The notes under the pieces were generated by a model, which made no database searches, was not told the DNA's origin, and was given only the letters and a program-made list of their open reading frames with translations. A program made the translations under genes and the position numbers. From the NCBI RefSeq assembly GCF_015240255.1, contig NZ_CP061205.1, forward strand, positions 2,253,501 through 2,317,500: DNA of 64,000 bases, written 5' to 3'. Source of the stretch: Kordiimonas pumila (GTDB lineage Bacteria; Pseudomonadota; Alphaproteobacteria; Sphingomonadales; Kordiimonadaceae). Below are positions 1 to 7,754 of the stretch, one piece after another; position 1 is the stretch's first letter; each line of letters begins with the position of its first letter.

Positions 1-88
1 GCTTTTGGGAGAAAGGTTTAGCGATACTAAGAAGGTGTTGGAGAACCGCGCCAGCTCTAACTGGTTGGACAGCCATTTAATTAAATAA
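1..88. other. Left-edge open frames, unresolved
   Basis: Two short frames are open to the left edge. On the plus strand, frame 2 runs from base 2 to a TAA at 86-88 and could be the last 28 codons of a gene entering from the left, ending in WLDSHLIK. On the minus strand, an ATG at 74-76 opens a frame with no stop before base 1 (MAVQPVRAG), but it lacks a well-placed ribosome binding site. I recognise neither product. The plus reading would overlap the stop of the flgN-like gene by a few bases in convergent orientation. Confidence 0.25.
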
Positions 89-557
89 CCTGATTAATTT
101 GAAGCGACGTTGGCCGTGCACCTTTCAGGGGTTGATAAGATGCATTTCGTCCATAAGCCATTACAGGGCGATTTTTTTTCACAACCTCTTCACCAACACT
201 TTTAATAATGCCTTCGGCAACGGCTTTTAAACGCAGGATAATGCGAGCATGATCCCTTAGTGTTTCCCGTAAGAGATCTGTAAGTTTTCTCAAATATTTG
301 CGGGCAGGGGAATCGCTTGGACCCAAGAGCTTTTCGTTCACTTTTAAATTATTCAGTGTAGCGGTGTATTCAGCCATCAAGCGGCTTTTGGCGGCATGTA
401 AGCTTTGTGCTTCACGCGGTAGCCGTTTTTTGAGTAAGTCTGTTTCTCGGGCAATAATATCTGTTAACTCAATCGTTAATTTAGCCAGTTTGGCGCCGTG
501 GCCAGATAGAACCGGAGCACTTTCTTCTATGTCATGAGGGATTGGATCAAGGGGCAT
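81..557 (-). CDS. flgN: FlgN-like flagellar export chaperone
   Basis: A 158-residue, mostly helical, charged protein. FlgN-family proteins are cytosolic chaperones that deliver the hook-filament junction proteins FlgK and FlgL to the flagellar export apparatus. The central helix (about residues 25-120, with LTDIIARETDLLKKRL near its start) fits the FlgN fold, and the tail ending TSLQINQVI resembles the tails I recall from alphaproteobacterial FlgN proteins. The start at 557 is chosen because an AGGAG lies just upstream and the flgJ stop is one base away; a longer frame from 605 would run back into flgJ. It is the last gene of flgI-flgJ-flgN. The assignment rests on family resemblance and context, so a generic flagellar helical protein remains possible. 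Confidence 0.72.
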   Translation of the reverse strand: MPLDPIPHDIEESAPVLSGHGAKLAKLTIELTDIIARETDLLKKRLPREAQSLHAAKSRLMAEYTATLNNLKVNEKLLGPSDSPARKYLRKLTDLLRETLRDHARIILRLKAVAEGIIKSVGEEVVKKNRPVMAYGRNASYQPLKGARPTSLQINQVI

Positions 558-558
558 T

Positions 559-900
559 TTAGTGCTCCTGTAGCTTAAGAAGTTCACGGTAAACATTGTC
601 GGCAATACCTATGCCGCCACTCTTAGCGATAGATTTGCCAACTTCTTCAACCATCATGGACTGATATATTTCTTCTGCTGAACCGCCTGACATAGAGCCA
701 CCCTCGCGGTTAATTGTGTCAAACATTGGTTTCATCATTTGCGCAATAAAAACGGCTTCAAAATCTTCAGCTGCTTCTCTAAGAGAGTCTTTATTAGCGT
801 TTTTTAGAGCAGATGAACTGCTGTCCACCCTTGCTTTTGCCGCAAGGGACTGGGCGTCCATAAGCTGTGATTGCGCTACATTGAATATCTGGGTTTGCAT
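559..900 (-). CDS. flgJ: FlgJ-type rod-binding protein, N-terminal domain only
   Basis: A 113-residue protein matching the rod-binding half of FlgJ, which caps and scaffolds the growing flagellar rod in the periplasm. The signature segment is at about residues 42-105: LREAAEDFEAVFIAQMMKPM followed by EEIYQSMMVEEVGKSIAK and GIGIADNVYREL. The C-terminal muramidase domain found in enterobacterial FlgJ is absent, as is usual in alphaproteobacteria, so wall clearance must come from another enzyme. Its start codon abuts the flgI stop and its stop abuts the flgN-like start, so the three genes are translationally linked. Confidence 0.9.
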   Translation of the reverse strand: MQTQIFNVAQSQLMDAQSLAAKARVDSSSSALKNANKDSLREAAEDFEAVFIAQMMKPMFDTINREGGSMSGGSAEEIYQSMMVEEVGKSIAKSGGIGIADNVYRELLKLQEH

Positions 901-2028
901 TTACATCACCTGCAATTCAGCTTGCATGGCCCCTGCGGCTTTTAAAGCCTGCAGAATAGCGATCATGTCACGGGGACCAATTTTGAGTGAGTTTAGGCCA
1001 TCCACCAGTTCTTGCAGTGTAACGGAGGGTGGCAGAACCGCGATATGCTCTGTGCCTGTTTCCTCAACATCAACGGCTGAACGTTGTACGACTTCGGTTT
1101 GGCCGCCTTGTGAAAAGGCGCCAGGCTGGGATACTTGGGGTTGCTCGGAAATACGAATGACAAGGTTGCCCTGTGCAATGGCGACTGAATTAATGCGTAC
1201 TTCATTGCCCATAACAATAATGCCGGTACGTTCATCAATAATAACCCGTGCTTTATTTTCAGGTTGAACGCTTAATTTTTCAATGTCTGTTAGCAGATCT
1301 ACCATAGATAGGCGGTACCCAATTGGGCGCGTTAGCAGCACAGTTGCAGGATCAAGCGACCGAGCAATATCATTTTGTAAATACCCGTTAATGGCGGTTG
1401 CAATACGGCGTGCTGTCGTCAGGTCTGGGTTATGAAGAGATAGTTTGAGCGATGACATATCACGTAGTTCAAAAGGGATTTCCCGCTCAACAATACCACC
1501 GTTTGCAATGCGACCGTTTGTTGGTACACCTTGAACAACAGAGCCCGCTTCACCTGCGGCCGCAAAACCAGCTGTTGCAACCGCGCCTTGGGCAACCGCA
1601 TACACTTCGCCGTCTGCACCCATTAATGGCGTGGCAATCAGTGTGCCGCCAGAGAGATTGCTCGCATCACCCATTGAGCTAACAGAAACATCTATACGTG
1701 TGCCTTGGCGTGAAAATGCAGGGAGGTTTGCTGTTACCATAACAGCGGCAATATTTTCCGGGCGCATTGTTGTGCCTTTGGCGTTTACGCCGAGCCGTTC
1801 CAGCATGGCTGTTAGGCTTTGCTCGGTATATGGCGCATTACGGAGTGTATCACCTGTACCGTTAAGGCCCACAACCAGACCGTAACCGATCAATTGGTTT
1901 TCGCGGATTCCCTCAATTGCAACAATATCCTTAATGCGAGAAGTCGCTGCTTGCACTGATGTTCCAGCCATGAATGCCAGAGCAATAAGAGCAGAGAATA
2001 TGAGTGTGAATCGATTTGCATTTACCAT
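901..2028 (-). CDS. flgI: Flagellar P-ring protein FlgI
   Basis: A 375-residue protein of normal length for FlgI, the subunit of the periplasmic P-ring that acts as a bushing for the rod. The N terminus is a cleavable signal peptide (hydrophobic run, then TSVQAA around residue 28). Family hallmarks follow: RIKDIVAIEGIRENQLIGYG, GLNGTGDTLRNAPYTEQS and, near the end, VTLQELVDGLNSLKIGPRDM. It is the first gene of the flgI-flgJ-flgN unit and is preceded at 2087-2102 by a good sigma-54 type promoter. The P-ring assembly chaperone FlgA is encoded nearby at 4242-5237. Confidence 0.97.
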   Translation of the reverse strand: MVNANRFTLIFSALIALAFMAGTSVQAATSRIKDIVAIEGIRENQLIGYGLVVGLNGTGDTLRNAPYTEQSLTAMLERLGVNAKGTTMRPENIAAVMVTANLPAFSRQGTRIDVSVSSMGDASNLSGGTLIATPLMGADGEVYAVAQGAVATAGFAAAGEAGSVVQGVPTNGRIANGGIVEREIPFELRDMSSLKLSLHNPDLTTARRIATAINGYLQNDIARSLDPATVLLTRPIGYRLSMVDLLTDIEKLSVQPENKARVIIDERTGIIVMGNEVRINSVAIAQGNLVIRISEQPQVSQPGAFSQGGQTEVVQRSAVDVEETGTEHIAVLPPSVTLQELVDGLNSLKIGPRDMIAILQALKAAGAMQAELQVM

Positions 2029-2086
2029 AACAACTATCCGGTTTTGCGGCTAATATTGCCTTATTCCAGTTCTTCGGGCTTATATA

Positions 2087-2102
2087 TGCGAGTTTTGTGC
2101 CA
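2087..2102 (-). promoter_or_regulatory. Sigma-54 (-24/-12) promoter for flgI operon
   Basis: Reading the minus strand, TGGCAC-AAAAC-TCGCA matches the sigma-54 consensus TGGCAC-N5-TTGCW except for one base, with GG and GC at the required 10-base separation. The predicted transcript start is about 45 bases ahead of the flgI ATG. Sigma-54 control of middle and late flagellar genes is established in Caulobacter-type alphaproteobacteria; its use here is inferred. Confidence 0.7.
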
Positions 2103-2230
2103 ACCGCTGTTGTTGGTATACGCTGCTGTTTTAATTGCATTATTCTTAATTATGGTTGCAGAAGCGGAATTTGTTGCCGGTAAACCAAGCAGGGCTTGCT
2201 CTCTTCAGCAGTTAGGCATAAGTTGTGGCT

Positions 2231-2650
2231 ATGAAAATTACAGGTTCAGGTCCAGTTCAGTCAAAAACGCTCAAGAAGACATCTTCATCTAAGGGGTCTT
2301 CTGGTAGTGTTTTTAGTAGTCAGGTGTCGGGTTCGTCTGACTCCACTCCAGCTCAATCTGTCAGGGGGACCTCTGGTATTGCTTCTGTGGATGCGCTTCT
2401 TGCATTGCAGGGAGTGACAGATAGTACTGATGGGCGTTCAAAAGGGCTTGCCCGGGCAGAAGAAATGCTGAGCTTGCTTGATGATATTCGAAAAGGGATT
2501 CTTCTAGGGGCTATTTCTATGCCTAACCTTAGGAACCTTGCAGACATGGCTCGGAATCAAAAATCTAAAACCGGCGATGACCGATTGAACGAAATTTTAG
2601 CTGATATAGAGCTTAGAGCCGAAGTTGAGCTTGCTAAGTACGGTGAATAA
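2231..2650 (+). CDS. fliX: Flagellar assembly regulator FliX
   Basis: A 139-residue protein of the FliX family. In Caulobacter FliX couples completion of the early flagellar structure to the activity of the sigma-54 activator FlbD. The family pattern is visible: a MKITGSGP start, a low-complexity Ser-rich linker (about residues 10-50), then a conserved helical part with SVDALLALQGV, AEEMLSLLDDIRKGIL and LADIELRAEVELAKY. I chose ATG 2231 over a GTG two codons upstream because FliX proteins typically begin this way. It is divergent from flgI, an arrangement shared with Caulobacter-type genomes. Confidence 0.88.
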   Translation: MKITGSGPVQSKTLKKTSSSKGSSGSVFSSQVSGSSDSTPAQSVRGTSGIASVDALLALQGVTDSTDGRSKGLARAEEMLSLLDDIRKGILLGAISMPNLRNLADMARNQKSKTGDDRLNEILADIELRAEVELAKYGE

Positions 2651-2715
2651 TTCTCTCTATCATATTATTTTTTCTACTGTTTTTGATGATTAGCTGCAGT
2701 TGATGCTTATTCCGC

Positions 2716-2744
2716 TTGTTTGTTGCGTTTGAAGCCATTATATA
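2716..2744 (+). promoter_or_regulatory. Putative sigma-70 promoter of dksA
   Basis: TTGTTT at 2716-2721 and TATATA at 2739-2744 are separated by 17 bases and lie about 70 bases ahead of the dksA ATG. The bases right after the -10 box are G+C rich (ACGCCCG), the kind of discriminator seen in promoters that respond to ppGpp and DksA. This is a pattern match only. Confidence 0.4.
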
Positions 2745-2811
2745 ACGCCCGAGCTTTTTTTACGTGTTCCGAGGTGTAAGCTCTGAGTGATTATTTTGTT
2801 TGGAAGTGGCA

Positions 2812-3243
2812 ATGACACAAACTACAACGGCAATGAAATTACCCGAAGGCTATATGCCATCACCCGACGAAGAATTTATGAATGAACTGCAGCTTGAGTA
2901 TTTTCGCCAAAAATTAATAGCATGGCGTGAAGATATACTCAGGGAATCTGCAGAAACCCTGCAAAATTTACAACAGGACAATTTGCGCGAGCCAGATATT
3001 GCTGACCGTGCATCTTCAGAAACGGATTGGTCTGTTGAGCTGCGCACGCGAGACAGGCAGAGAAAACTTGTTTCGAAAATTGATTCTGCTATTCGCAGAA
3101 TTGATGAAGGTGAATATGGGTACTGTGAAGTTACTGGCGAGCCAATAAGCTTGAAACGGCTTGATGCACGGCCTATTGCGACTATGACGATTGAGGCGCA
3201 GGAAGCTCATGAGCGTGCTGAAAAAGTTCACCGCGACGAATAA
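2812..3243 (+). CDS. dksA: DksA family RNA polymerase-binding regulator
   Basis: A 143-residue DksA protein, which enters the RNA polymerase secondary channel and, with ppGpp, shifts transcription during the stringent response. The coiled-coil is at about residues 25-100; it carries the tip segment DIADRASSE, which matches the acidic DxxDxA motif of DksA. The zinc-finger domain is degenerate: only one cysteine (GYCEVTGEPISLKRLDARPI) remains and the second cysteine pair is replaced by ATMT. This variant is, from memory, common in alphaproteobacterial DksA. I start at ATG 2812; an in-frame TTG lies 12 bases upstream. The gene sits between the two minus-strand flagellar operons and is followed by a hairpin with a T-run. 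Confidence 0.9.
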   Translation: MTQTTTAMKLPEGYMPSPDEEFMNELQLEYFRQKLIAWREDILRESAETLQNLQQDNLREPDIADRASSETDWSVELRTRDRQRKLVSKIDSAIRRIDEGEYGYCEVTGEPISLKRLDARPIATMTIEAQEAHERAEKVHRDE

Positions 3244-3271
3244 ACATCAAAGACATTGATCAAGGGAAGAG

Positions 3272-3298
3272 GGGGGCTATTGATTGGCTCCCTTTTTT
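3272..3298 (+). terminator. Rho-independent terminator of dksA
   Basis: A G-rich arm (GGGGGCT) pairs, allowing G-T pairs, with GGCTCCC across a short loop and is followed directly by six T residues at 3293-3298. It lies about 30 bases after the dksA stop. Confidence 0.7.
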
Positions 3299-3302
3299 AT
3301 AT

Positions 3303-3338
3303 GAAAAAAGGGCCGGTAGCCACTGGGGGCTTCCGGCC
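3303..3338 (-). terminator. Terminator of the flgFGAH operon
   Basis: GGCCGG at 3311-3316 pairs with CCGGCC at 3333-3338. Read on the minus strand, the hairpin is followed by a run of six T residues (A-run at 3304-3309 on the plus strand). It lies about 80 bases beyond the flgH stop and faces the dksA terminator, separating two convergent units. Confidence 0.7.
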
Positions 3339-3419
3339 ACTGCACATAATGCAGAATTGAGTTGGCTTTATTCGGTAAGTAAATTCCTAGTCTTCCGTTA
3401 GACATCTCCTCTTAAATTG

Positions 3420-4226
3420 TTAAAATGGAAATACAATGTCGTACAGCTGGGTCCCATAACGAGGCTGTTGGACATCGGTAATTTGCCCCTTGCCCCCATA
3501 TGAAATGCGGGCTTCGGCAATCTTGGTGTGAGATATTTCATTCGAAGATGAAATATCTTCTGGGCGGACAATGCCGGCAAGCAACATTTCCCGCTTTTCA
3601 AAGTTTACACGGACTTCTTGGCGCGCCTGAATAACCATGTTTCCATTTGGCAGGACATCTGTAACGATTGCGGCGACTGTCATATTGATAGCTTCACTGC
3701 GGTTTACAGAGCCAGTGCCGTTATAGCTTGATGTGGCATCAGCAGTTACCATTGTGTCTGGCGCAAAAGCTGCTGCTGCCGCGGCTTTTCGGGTGCCATT
3801 GCCTGCCGCGCCCGTATCGGGGTTTGTACCATAAAGCAGGTGAGGGATCGCAGCTTCAAGCCCTAAAAAATTACTCAGCCCCGCATCTTCCGCTGTTGTG
3901 CGGGCACGAGATGTTGTGTTGCCAATTTGCGCGCTGTCTGAAATAGCAATATTGACTGTCAGAATGTCGCCAATTTTTGAGGCGCGCTGATCTTTAAAGA
4001 AGGCCCTGGCCCCTGTGCGCCAAAGCGAATTTGGTTGATAGGTTGTTGGTTCACTAGATGGCATGGGCAAACTGATAGACCGCTCTGTAACCGGAGCTTT
4101 GATATCTTTTATAGGGGTCATATCAGGGGCTTTGCCAATATCACCAATACGTTCTGCTGCACCGCAAGCGGCGACCGATAGAAGGGCCACAGTAAGGCCA
4201 GCTTTTTTAACAAATGTGCCAATCAT
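3420..4226 (-). CDS. flgH: Flagellar L-ring lipoprotein FlgH
   Basis: A 268-residue outer-membrane lipoprotein forming the L-ring around the flagellar rod. The signal peptide ends in a lipobox (SVAAC), giving lipidation at Cys 21. Family hallmarks are LWRTGARAFFKDQRASKIGD (about residues 68-87), the NGTGSVNRSEAIN stretch and the terminal YGTQLYDIVFPF. An AAGGAGA lies 7 bases before the ATG. It is the last gene of flgF-flgG-flgA-flgH. Confidence 0.97.
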   Translation of the reverse strand: MIGTFVKKAGLTVALLSVAACGAAERIGDIGKAPDMTPIKDIKAPVTERSISLPMPSSEPTTYQPNSLWRTGARAFFKDQRASKIGDILTVNIAISDSAQIGNTTSRARTTAEDAGLSNFLGLEAAIPHLLYGTNPDTGAAGNGTRKAAAAAAFAPDTMVTADATSSYNGTGSVNRSEAINMTVAAIVTDVLPNGNMVIQARQEVRVNFEKREMLLAGIVRPEDISSSNEISHTKIAEARISYGGKGQITDVQQPRYGTQLYDIVFPF

Positions 4227-4241
4227 TTTGTGTCTCCTTCT

Positions 4242-5237
4242 TTACCGTGTAGCTACCTGTTGAAAGGCAGATGACTGCACCTCAACTGTGCTCGGTGATA
4301 TAACTTTTGCTTCAAGGCTTTGTTTGCTCTTTGAGTTCATAACCCGGATAATGTCGCCTTTGCCGCCATCATCAAGCGCCCGACCTTCAACGGAGAGCAA
4401 CAAAGCACCTTGCTGGAATGTCATGGTCACGAAAGCACCTTTCTCAATCATCACGGGTGTTGCGATGTCATTTGTTCTTAAAGGGCTTCCCACTTGCAGT
4501 GCTCTGCTTACTGTTTGGCCAATAAGCTGCTGGCTGCTGACAATCGAATTTCTGTTGATTTGCCTGGTTGGCTGCTTTTCCCATGAAATATCACTTTTTG
4601 TAATGATTTCTCCGGGGGTAATCATGCGGTTTAAGACCGGCATGAGACTAACCTCTTGAATGCTTCCTGTAAGCCGTAACTCATTGGGAATAACGTCTCC
4701 CGTGGGCACCTCGATGACCGCAATAAAGCGATCTTTTCTGTCGCTAAGGGTGAAGCTTTTCCATGTGATATCTTCAACGCTGTAGCCAACAGGTAGATAA
4801 TGCCCTGACTGGCGACCATAGAGCTTGATTTCAACATCCGAGTGCACGCCGTTTTCTTGTAGCAAGCCTTTTATGATTGGCTCAAGGTCATCCAAAGTGA
4901 ATGCCTCACCTTCGCGTTGCAGATAGATACGTTTCAGATAAACAGGGCGTTCCCAGTCCAATTCATACGCCTTGGCCAGCCGGTCTAGTTCATAGCTTGT
5001 TACAACAAGACGTTTACCCGGTTCTGGGGCCTGCATAACAATTTCGTTGCCTTTTTCAGCCGTGCCAGAAAATATATCTGCAAGCCGAACTACGCTATCT
5101 TCAATAACTGGGTTTTCCAGTAGATCAGCAGCATAGGCGGGCGCAAGATACGTGCTGGTGATGCTGGTTGTAACAAGCATCAAAAATGTACGCATCATGC
5201 TTTTGCATTTGTTGTTATCTGAGGCGGTTGAAAACAT
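4242..5237 (-). CDS. flgA: Flagellar P-ring assembly chaperone FlgA
   Basis: A 331-residue periplasmic protein. FlgA helps FlgI subunits assemble the P-ring. After a signal peptide with an unusually polar front (hydrophobic core about residues 16-34, ending APAYA), the N-terminal two thirds are the alphaproteobacterial FlgA region and the C-terminal part is the SAF-like domain (MPVLNRMITPGEIITKSDI through GSPLRTNDIATP). ATG 5237 is preferred because AGGAG lies 6 bases upstream; a methionine at 5198 would give a more compact signal peptide but has no such site. It lies 12 bases after flgG. Confidence 0.9.
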   Translation of the reverse strand: MFSTASDNNKCKSMMRTFLMLVTTSITSTYLAPAYAADLLENPVIEDSVVRLADIFSGTAEKGNEIVMQAPEPGKRLVVTSYELDRLAKAYELDWERPVYLKRIYLQREGEAFTLDDLEPIIKGLLQENGVHSDVEIKLYGRQSGHYLPVGYSVEDITWKSFTLSDRKDRFIAVIEVPTGDVIPNELRLTGSIQEVSLMPVLNRMITPGEIITKSDISWEKQPTRQINRNSIVSSQQLIGQTVSRALQVGSPLRTNDIATPVMIEKGAFVTMTFQQGALLLSVEGRALDDGGKGDIIRVMNSKSKQSLEAKVISPSTVEVQSSAFQQVATR

Positions 5238-5249
5238 TGTTAGCTCCTA

Positions 5250-6035
5250 TTAGCGAAGGTTATTTGCTGCCTGAAGCATTTCGTCAGATGTTTGAATTAC
5301 TTTTGAGTTCAATTCATAGGCACGCTGTGCTGAAATCATGGCTGTGATTTCACCAACCGCGTTCACGTTTGAATTTTCAAGGAATCCTTGCATGACGACC
5401 CCAAAGCCGTCCTGACCCGGGCTGCTAAGGTTGGCAGCGCCTGACGCTTGTGATTCAAGGAAAAGGTTGTTGCCGATTGCTTCCAGCCCAATTTCGTTTG
5501 GAAAAATAGCGAGATCAAGTTGGCCAATTTGTTGAGGATTTGGCTGGCCATCAAGTTTCACGCTAATTTCGCCTTGCTCATTGATGGAGACATCAACGGC
5601 CCCTTGGGGGAAGTTAACAGCAGGCTGTACAGCATAGCCTTCAGGGGTAACTAACTGTCCATTTTGGTCAATCTGGAAAGACCCCGCTCGTGTATAAGCA
5701 TCCTGTCCGTCAGGTAGCTGAATACGGAAGTATCCTTTACCGTTTATGGCGAGATCATAGAGGTTGCCAGTATTTTGCAAGGCCCCTTGATCCGATATCC
5801 GGTAAACACCCGCAGCGCGTACACCAACACCTACCTGAATGCCGCTTGGAACAACAGTTCCTGCATCAGATGAACTGGCACCCACTCGTTCAATGTTTTG
5901 GTATAAAAGGTCTTGAAACTCTGCGCGCTGGCGTTTGAAGCCCGTGGTGTTCATGTTGGCGATATTGTTTGATATCACCTCAATGTTCAACTGCTGTGCA
6001 AGCATGCCTGTTGCGGCGGTACTAAGTGATTTCAT
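5250..6035 (-). CDS. flgG: Flagellar distal rod protein FlgG
   Basis: A 261-residue protein of exact family length, forming the distal rod. The N terminus MKSLSTAATGMLAQQLNIEV with NNIANMNTTGFKRQRAEFQD and the C terminus GFLENSNVNAVGEITAMISA followed by RAYELNSKVIQTSDEM are the paired coiled-coil motifs of rod and hook proteins. The central insertion contains the FlgG-type sequence AINGKGYFRIQLPDG. It lies 27 bases after flgF and feeds into flgA. Confidence 0.97.
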   Translation of the reverse strand: MKSLSTAATGMLAQQLNIEVISNNIANMNTTGFKRQRAEFQDLLYQNIERVGASSSDAGTVVPSGIQVGVGVRAAGVYRISDQGALQNTGNLYDLAINGKGYFRIQLPDGQDAYTRAGSFQIDQNGQLVTPEGYAVQPAVNFPQGAVDVSINEQGEISVKLDGQPNPQQIGQLDLAIFPNEIGLEAIGNNLFLESQASGAANLSSPGQDGFGVVMQGFLENSNVNAVGEITAMISAQRAYELNSKVIQTSDEMLQAANNLR

Positions 6036-6062
6036 AATATTATCCTTTCCTCAGGCCTTGGC

Positions 6063-6809
6063 TTAACGCACTTGCGATAGCCGTTTGAGGGCATCTTTTC
6101 TCAGGTCATCGTAACTTGATTCAGTTTGTGATGCTTTTTCGTAAGCTCGCATGACATCGATCATCTCTGTCATTGCTTCAATAGAGTTTACGTTTGAGCC
6201 CTCGTAGGCTTTTGAACGTAAAGCGATATCTGTCATGTTATCTTGAGCAACCGGGGCCTGAGTGGTTTCATATAAGGAAGACCCACGACGTTTCATGTCT
6301 TGCTCGTTACTAAACTGAGCTAGGCCAATTTTGCCTTTATCACCATTGTTTGTTGAAATTGTACCATCGTCGGAAATGTGAACGTCGAAGTCGTCATCAT
6401 CAAACAAAATGGGCTGACCAGAATCATCCAGAACAAGCTCACCAGAAAGTAGGGTGAGGTTTCTGTTGTTATCTATCATCATGCGGCCATTACGGGTGTA
6501 AAGGGTTTCGCCCTCTTTATTCTGAACAGGAATATAGCCTCTTCCCTTGATGAAAACATCAAGCGGATTCGAGGATGGAATCATGGTCCCAGGGTTAAGG
6601 TTACGGATAATGCCGTAATCCTGCACGTAGGAAATCTTGCCTCCAACTGTTGCTTCAGCGCCGGGCGCATCCATTAACAGCTGTCTAAAGACAACGCGTT
6701 CCTTGTTGAAGGCGGTTGTAGACATATTGGCGATATTGTGTGCCACGACATCCATTCGCCTTTTAAGTGCTGCTTTGTGAGCCAACCCGACATAAAGTGC
6801 GGTATCCAT
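6063..6809 (-). CDS. flgF: Flagellar proximal rod protein FlgF
   Basis: A 248-residue rod protein. The N terminus (DTALYVGLAHKAALKRRMDV, then AHNIANMSTTAFNKERVVF) and the C terminus (GSNVNSIEAMTEMIDVMRAY) are the axial-family motifs, and FIKGRGYIPVQNKEG marks the FlgF/FlgG type insertion. It is the first gene of flgF-flgG-flgA-flgH and is preceded by a sigma-54 type promoter at 6873-6888. Confidence 0.95.
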   Translation of the reverse strand: MDTALYVGLAHKAALKRRMDVVAHNIANMSTTAFNKERVVFRQLLMDAPGAEATVGGKISYVQDYGIIRNLNPGTMIPSSNPLDVFIKGRGYIPVQNKEGETLYTRNGRMMIDNNRNLTLLSGELVLDDSGQPILFDDDDFDVHISDDGTISTNNGDKGKIGLAQFSNEQDMKRRGSSLYETTQAPVAQDNMTDIALRSKAYEGSNVNSIEAMTEMIDVMRAYEKASQTESSYDDLRKDALKRLSQVR

Positions 6810-6872
6810 TATTCTTCTCCTGCATTCGCAGATATGGTTTCTGTGTTTTCACAGTTATTTGCCAAAAGTAAG

Positions 6873-6888
6873 AGCATGAAGTGTGCCA
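6873..6888 (-). promoter_or_regulatory. Sigma-54 (-24/-12) promoter for flgFGAH
   Basis: On the minus strand TGGCAC-ACTTC-ATGCT matches TGGCAC-N5-TTGCW with one mismatch and correct GG-to-GC spacing. The predicted start of transcription is about 50 bases ahead of the flgF ATG. Its likeness to the site before flgI supports a shared FlbD/FliX-type control. Confidence 0.72.
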
Positions 6889-6990
6889 ACTTATAATATG
6901 ATTATTTTTCAATGGGTTGCTAAAAAGCGGGCAGATACCAATGGTGACAGTTGGAAATTATTGCCGTCAATATTTGCCGAGAAGGTTGAT

Positions 6991-7019
6991 TTGGTGTGCA
7001 GGCAGGAATGCGCTATAAT
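6991..7019 (+). promoter_or_regulatory. Possible sigma-70 promoter upstream of fliL
   Basis: TATAAT at 7014-7019 is a perfect -10 box and TTGGTG lies 17 bases before it. It sits about 125 bases ahead of fliL in the 334-base gap between flgF and fliL. The -35 match is weak. Confidence 0.35.
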
Positions 7020-7092
7020 AAAAATTCATAGAAATGGTTGTTAACCATAAAGAATTAAAGGTAAAGTTTTCTTAAGGCTCTGATAATATAGT

Positions 7093-7108
7093 TGGTCCAG
7101 AATTCGCA
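7093..7108 (+). promoter_or_regulatory. Weak sigma-54-like site before fliL
   Basis: TGGTCC-AGAAT-TCGCA keeps the essential GG and GC at the right spacing and has the same -12 box (TCGCA) as the site ahead of flgI, but two bases of the -24 box deviate. It lies 36 bases before the fliL ATG. The rest of the gap 6810-7143 shows no gene. Confidence 0.4.
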
Positions 7109-7143
7109 TACCGGATCAGGCAAATTAACGGAATGGCAATTTA

Positions 7144-7719
7144 ATGGCGGGTGACATGGAAGAAACACTAGGTGAAGCCGAACTGGTTGAAGGTCTGGAA
7201 CGAAAGAAGTTTAGCGGCAAAAAGCTTGTTGTTATTGTTGCAGCACTCGTTGTTCTCCTGATTATCGTGATGGGTGTTATGTCGTTTTTTGGCGGCGAGC
7301 ATGAAGAGGATACAGGAGAAGATGCGGTTATTGAAAAAATGGCGGCAGAAGCTGCCGAGCACCGCGAACAGGCAAAGCTGGAAGAGGACAAGCCGGTTGA
7401 AGAATTGCAGGCGCTTTTTGTTGAGCTGCCAGATCAGCTATACAATCTGAACACAGGCGGACAAGGTACCAGTTTTTTACAGGCCAAAATATCTCTGGAA
7501 GTTGATCGTGAAAGCTATCGCGCCGAGATTAATGCCAAGATGCCTCGTATTCTTGATGAGTTTAATGCCTATATGCGAGAATTGCGCCCTGAAGACTTGG
7601 ATGGCGCGGCAGGTATATTCAGGCTTAAAGAAGAACTGTTAATGCGTATTAATCAGGCTGTTGCTCCAACACGGGTTAAAGATGTTCTGTTCCGCCAGTT
7701 TTTAGTGCAGGGCCAGTAA
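7144..7719 (+). CDS. fliL: Flagellar basal body-associated protein FliL
   Basis: A 191-residue single-pass inner-membrane protein. FliL forms rings around the stators and supports torque. It has a cytosolic front, a transmembrane helix at about residues 28-49 (LVVIVAALVVLLIIVMGVMS), a charged Glu-rich linker, and a periplasmic stomatin-like domain at about 95-190 ending DVLFRQFLVQGQ, a typical FliL end. A second methionine at codon 5 could be the start. It heads the plus-strand motor operon. Confidence 0.93.
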   Translation: MAGDMEETLGEAELVEGLERKKFSGKKLVVIVAALVVLLIIVMGVMSFFGGEHEEDTGEDAVIEKMAAEAAEHREQAKLEEDKPVEELQALFVELPDQLYNLNTGGQGTSFLQAKISLEVDRESYRAEINAKMPRILDEFNAYMRELRPEDLDGAAGIFRLKEELLMRINQAVAPTRVKDVLFRQFLVQGQ

Positions 7720-7754
7720 TGATAAGACATAAGGCTATGTCAGGAAAAAGATAA

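Noticed and set aside
7040-7060. CtrA-like box before fliL (TTAACCATAAAGAATTAA)
   Set aside because: The two TTAA halves are 10 bases apart rather than the 7 of the CtrA consensus.
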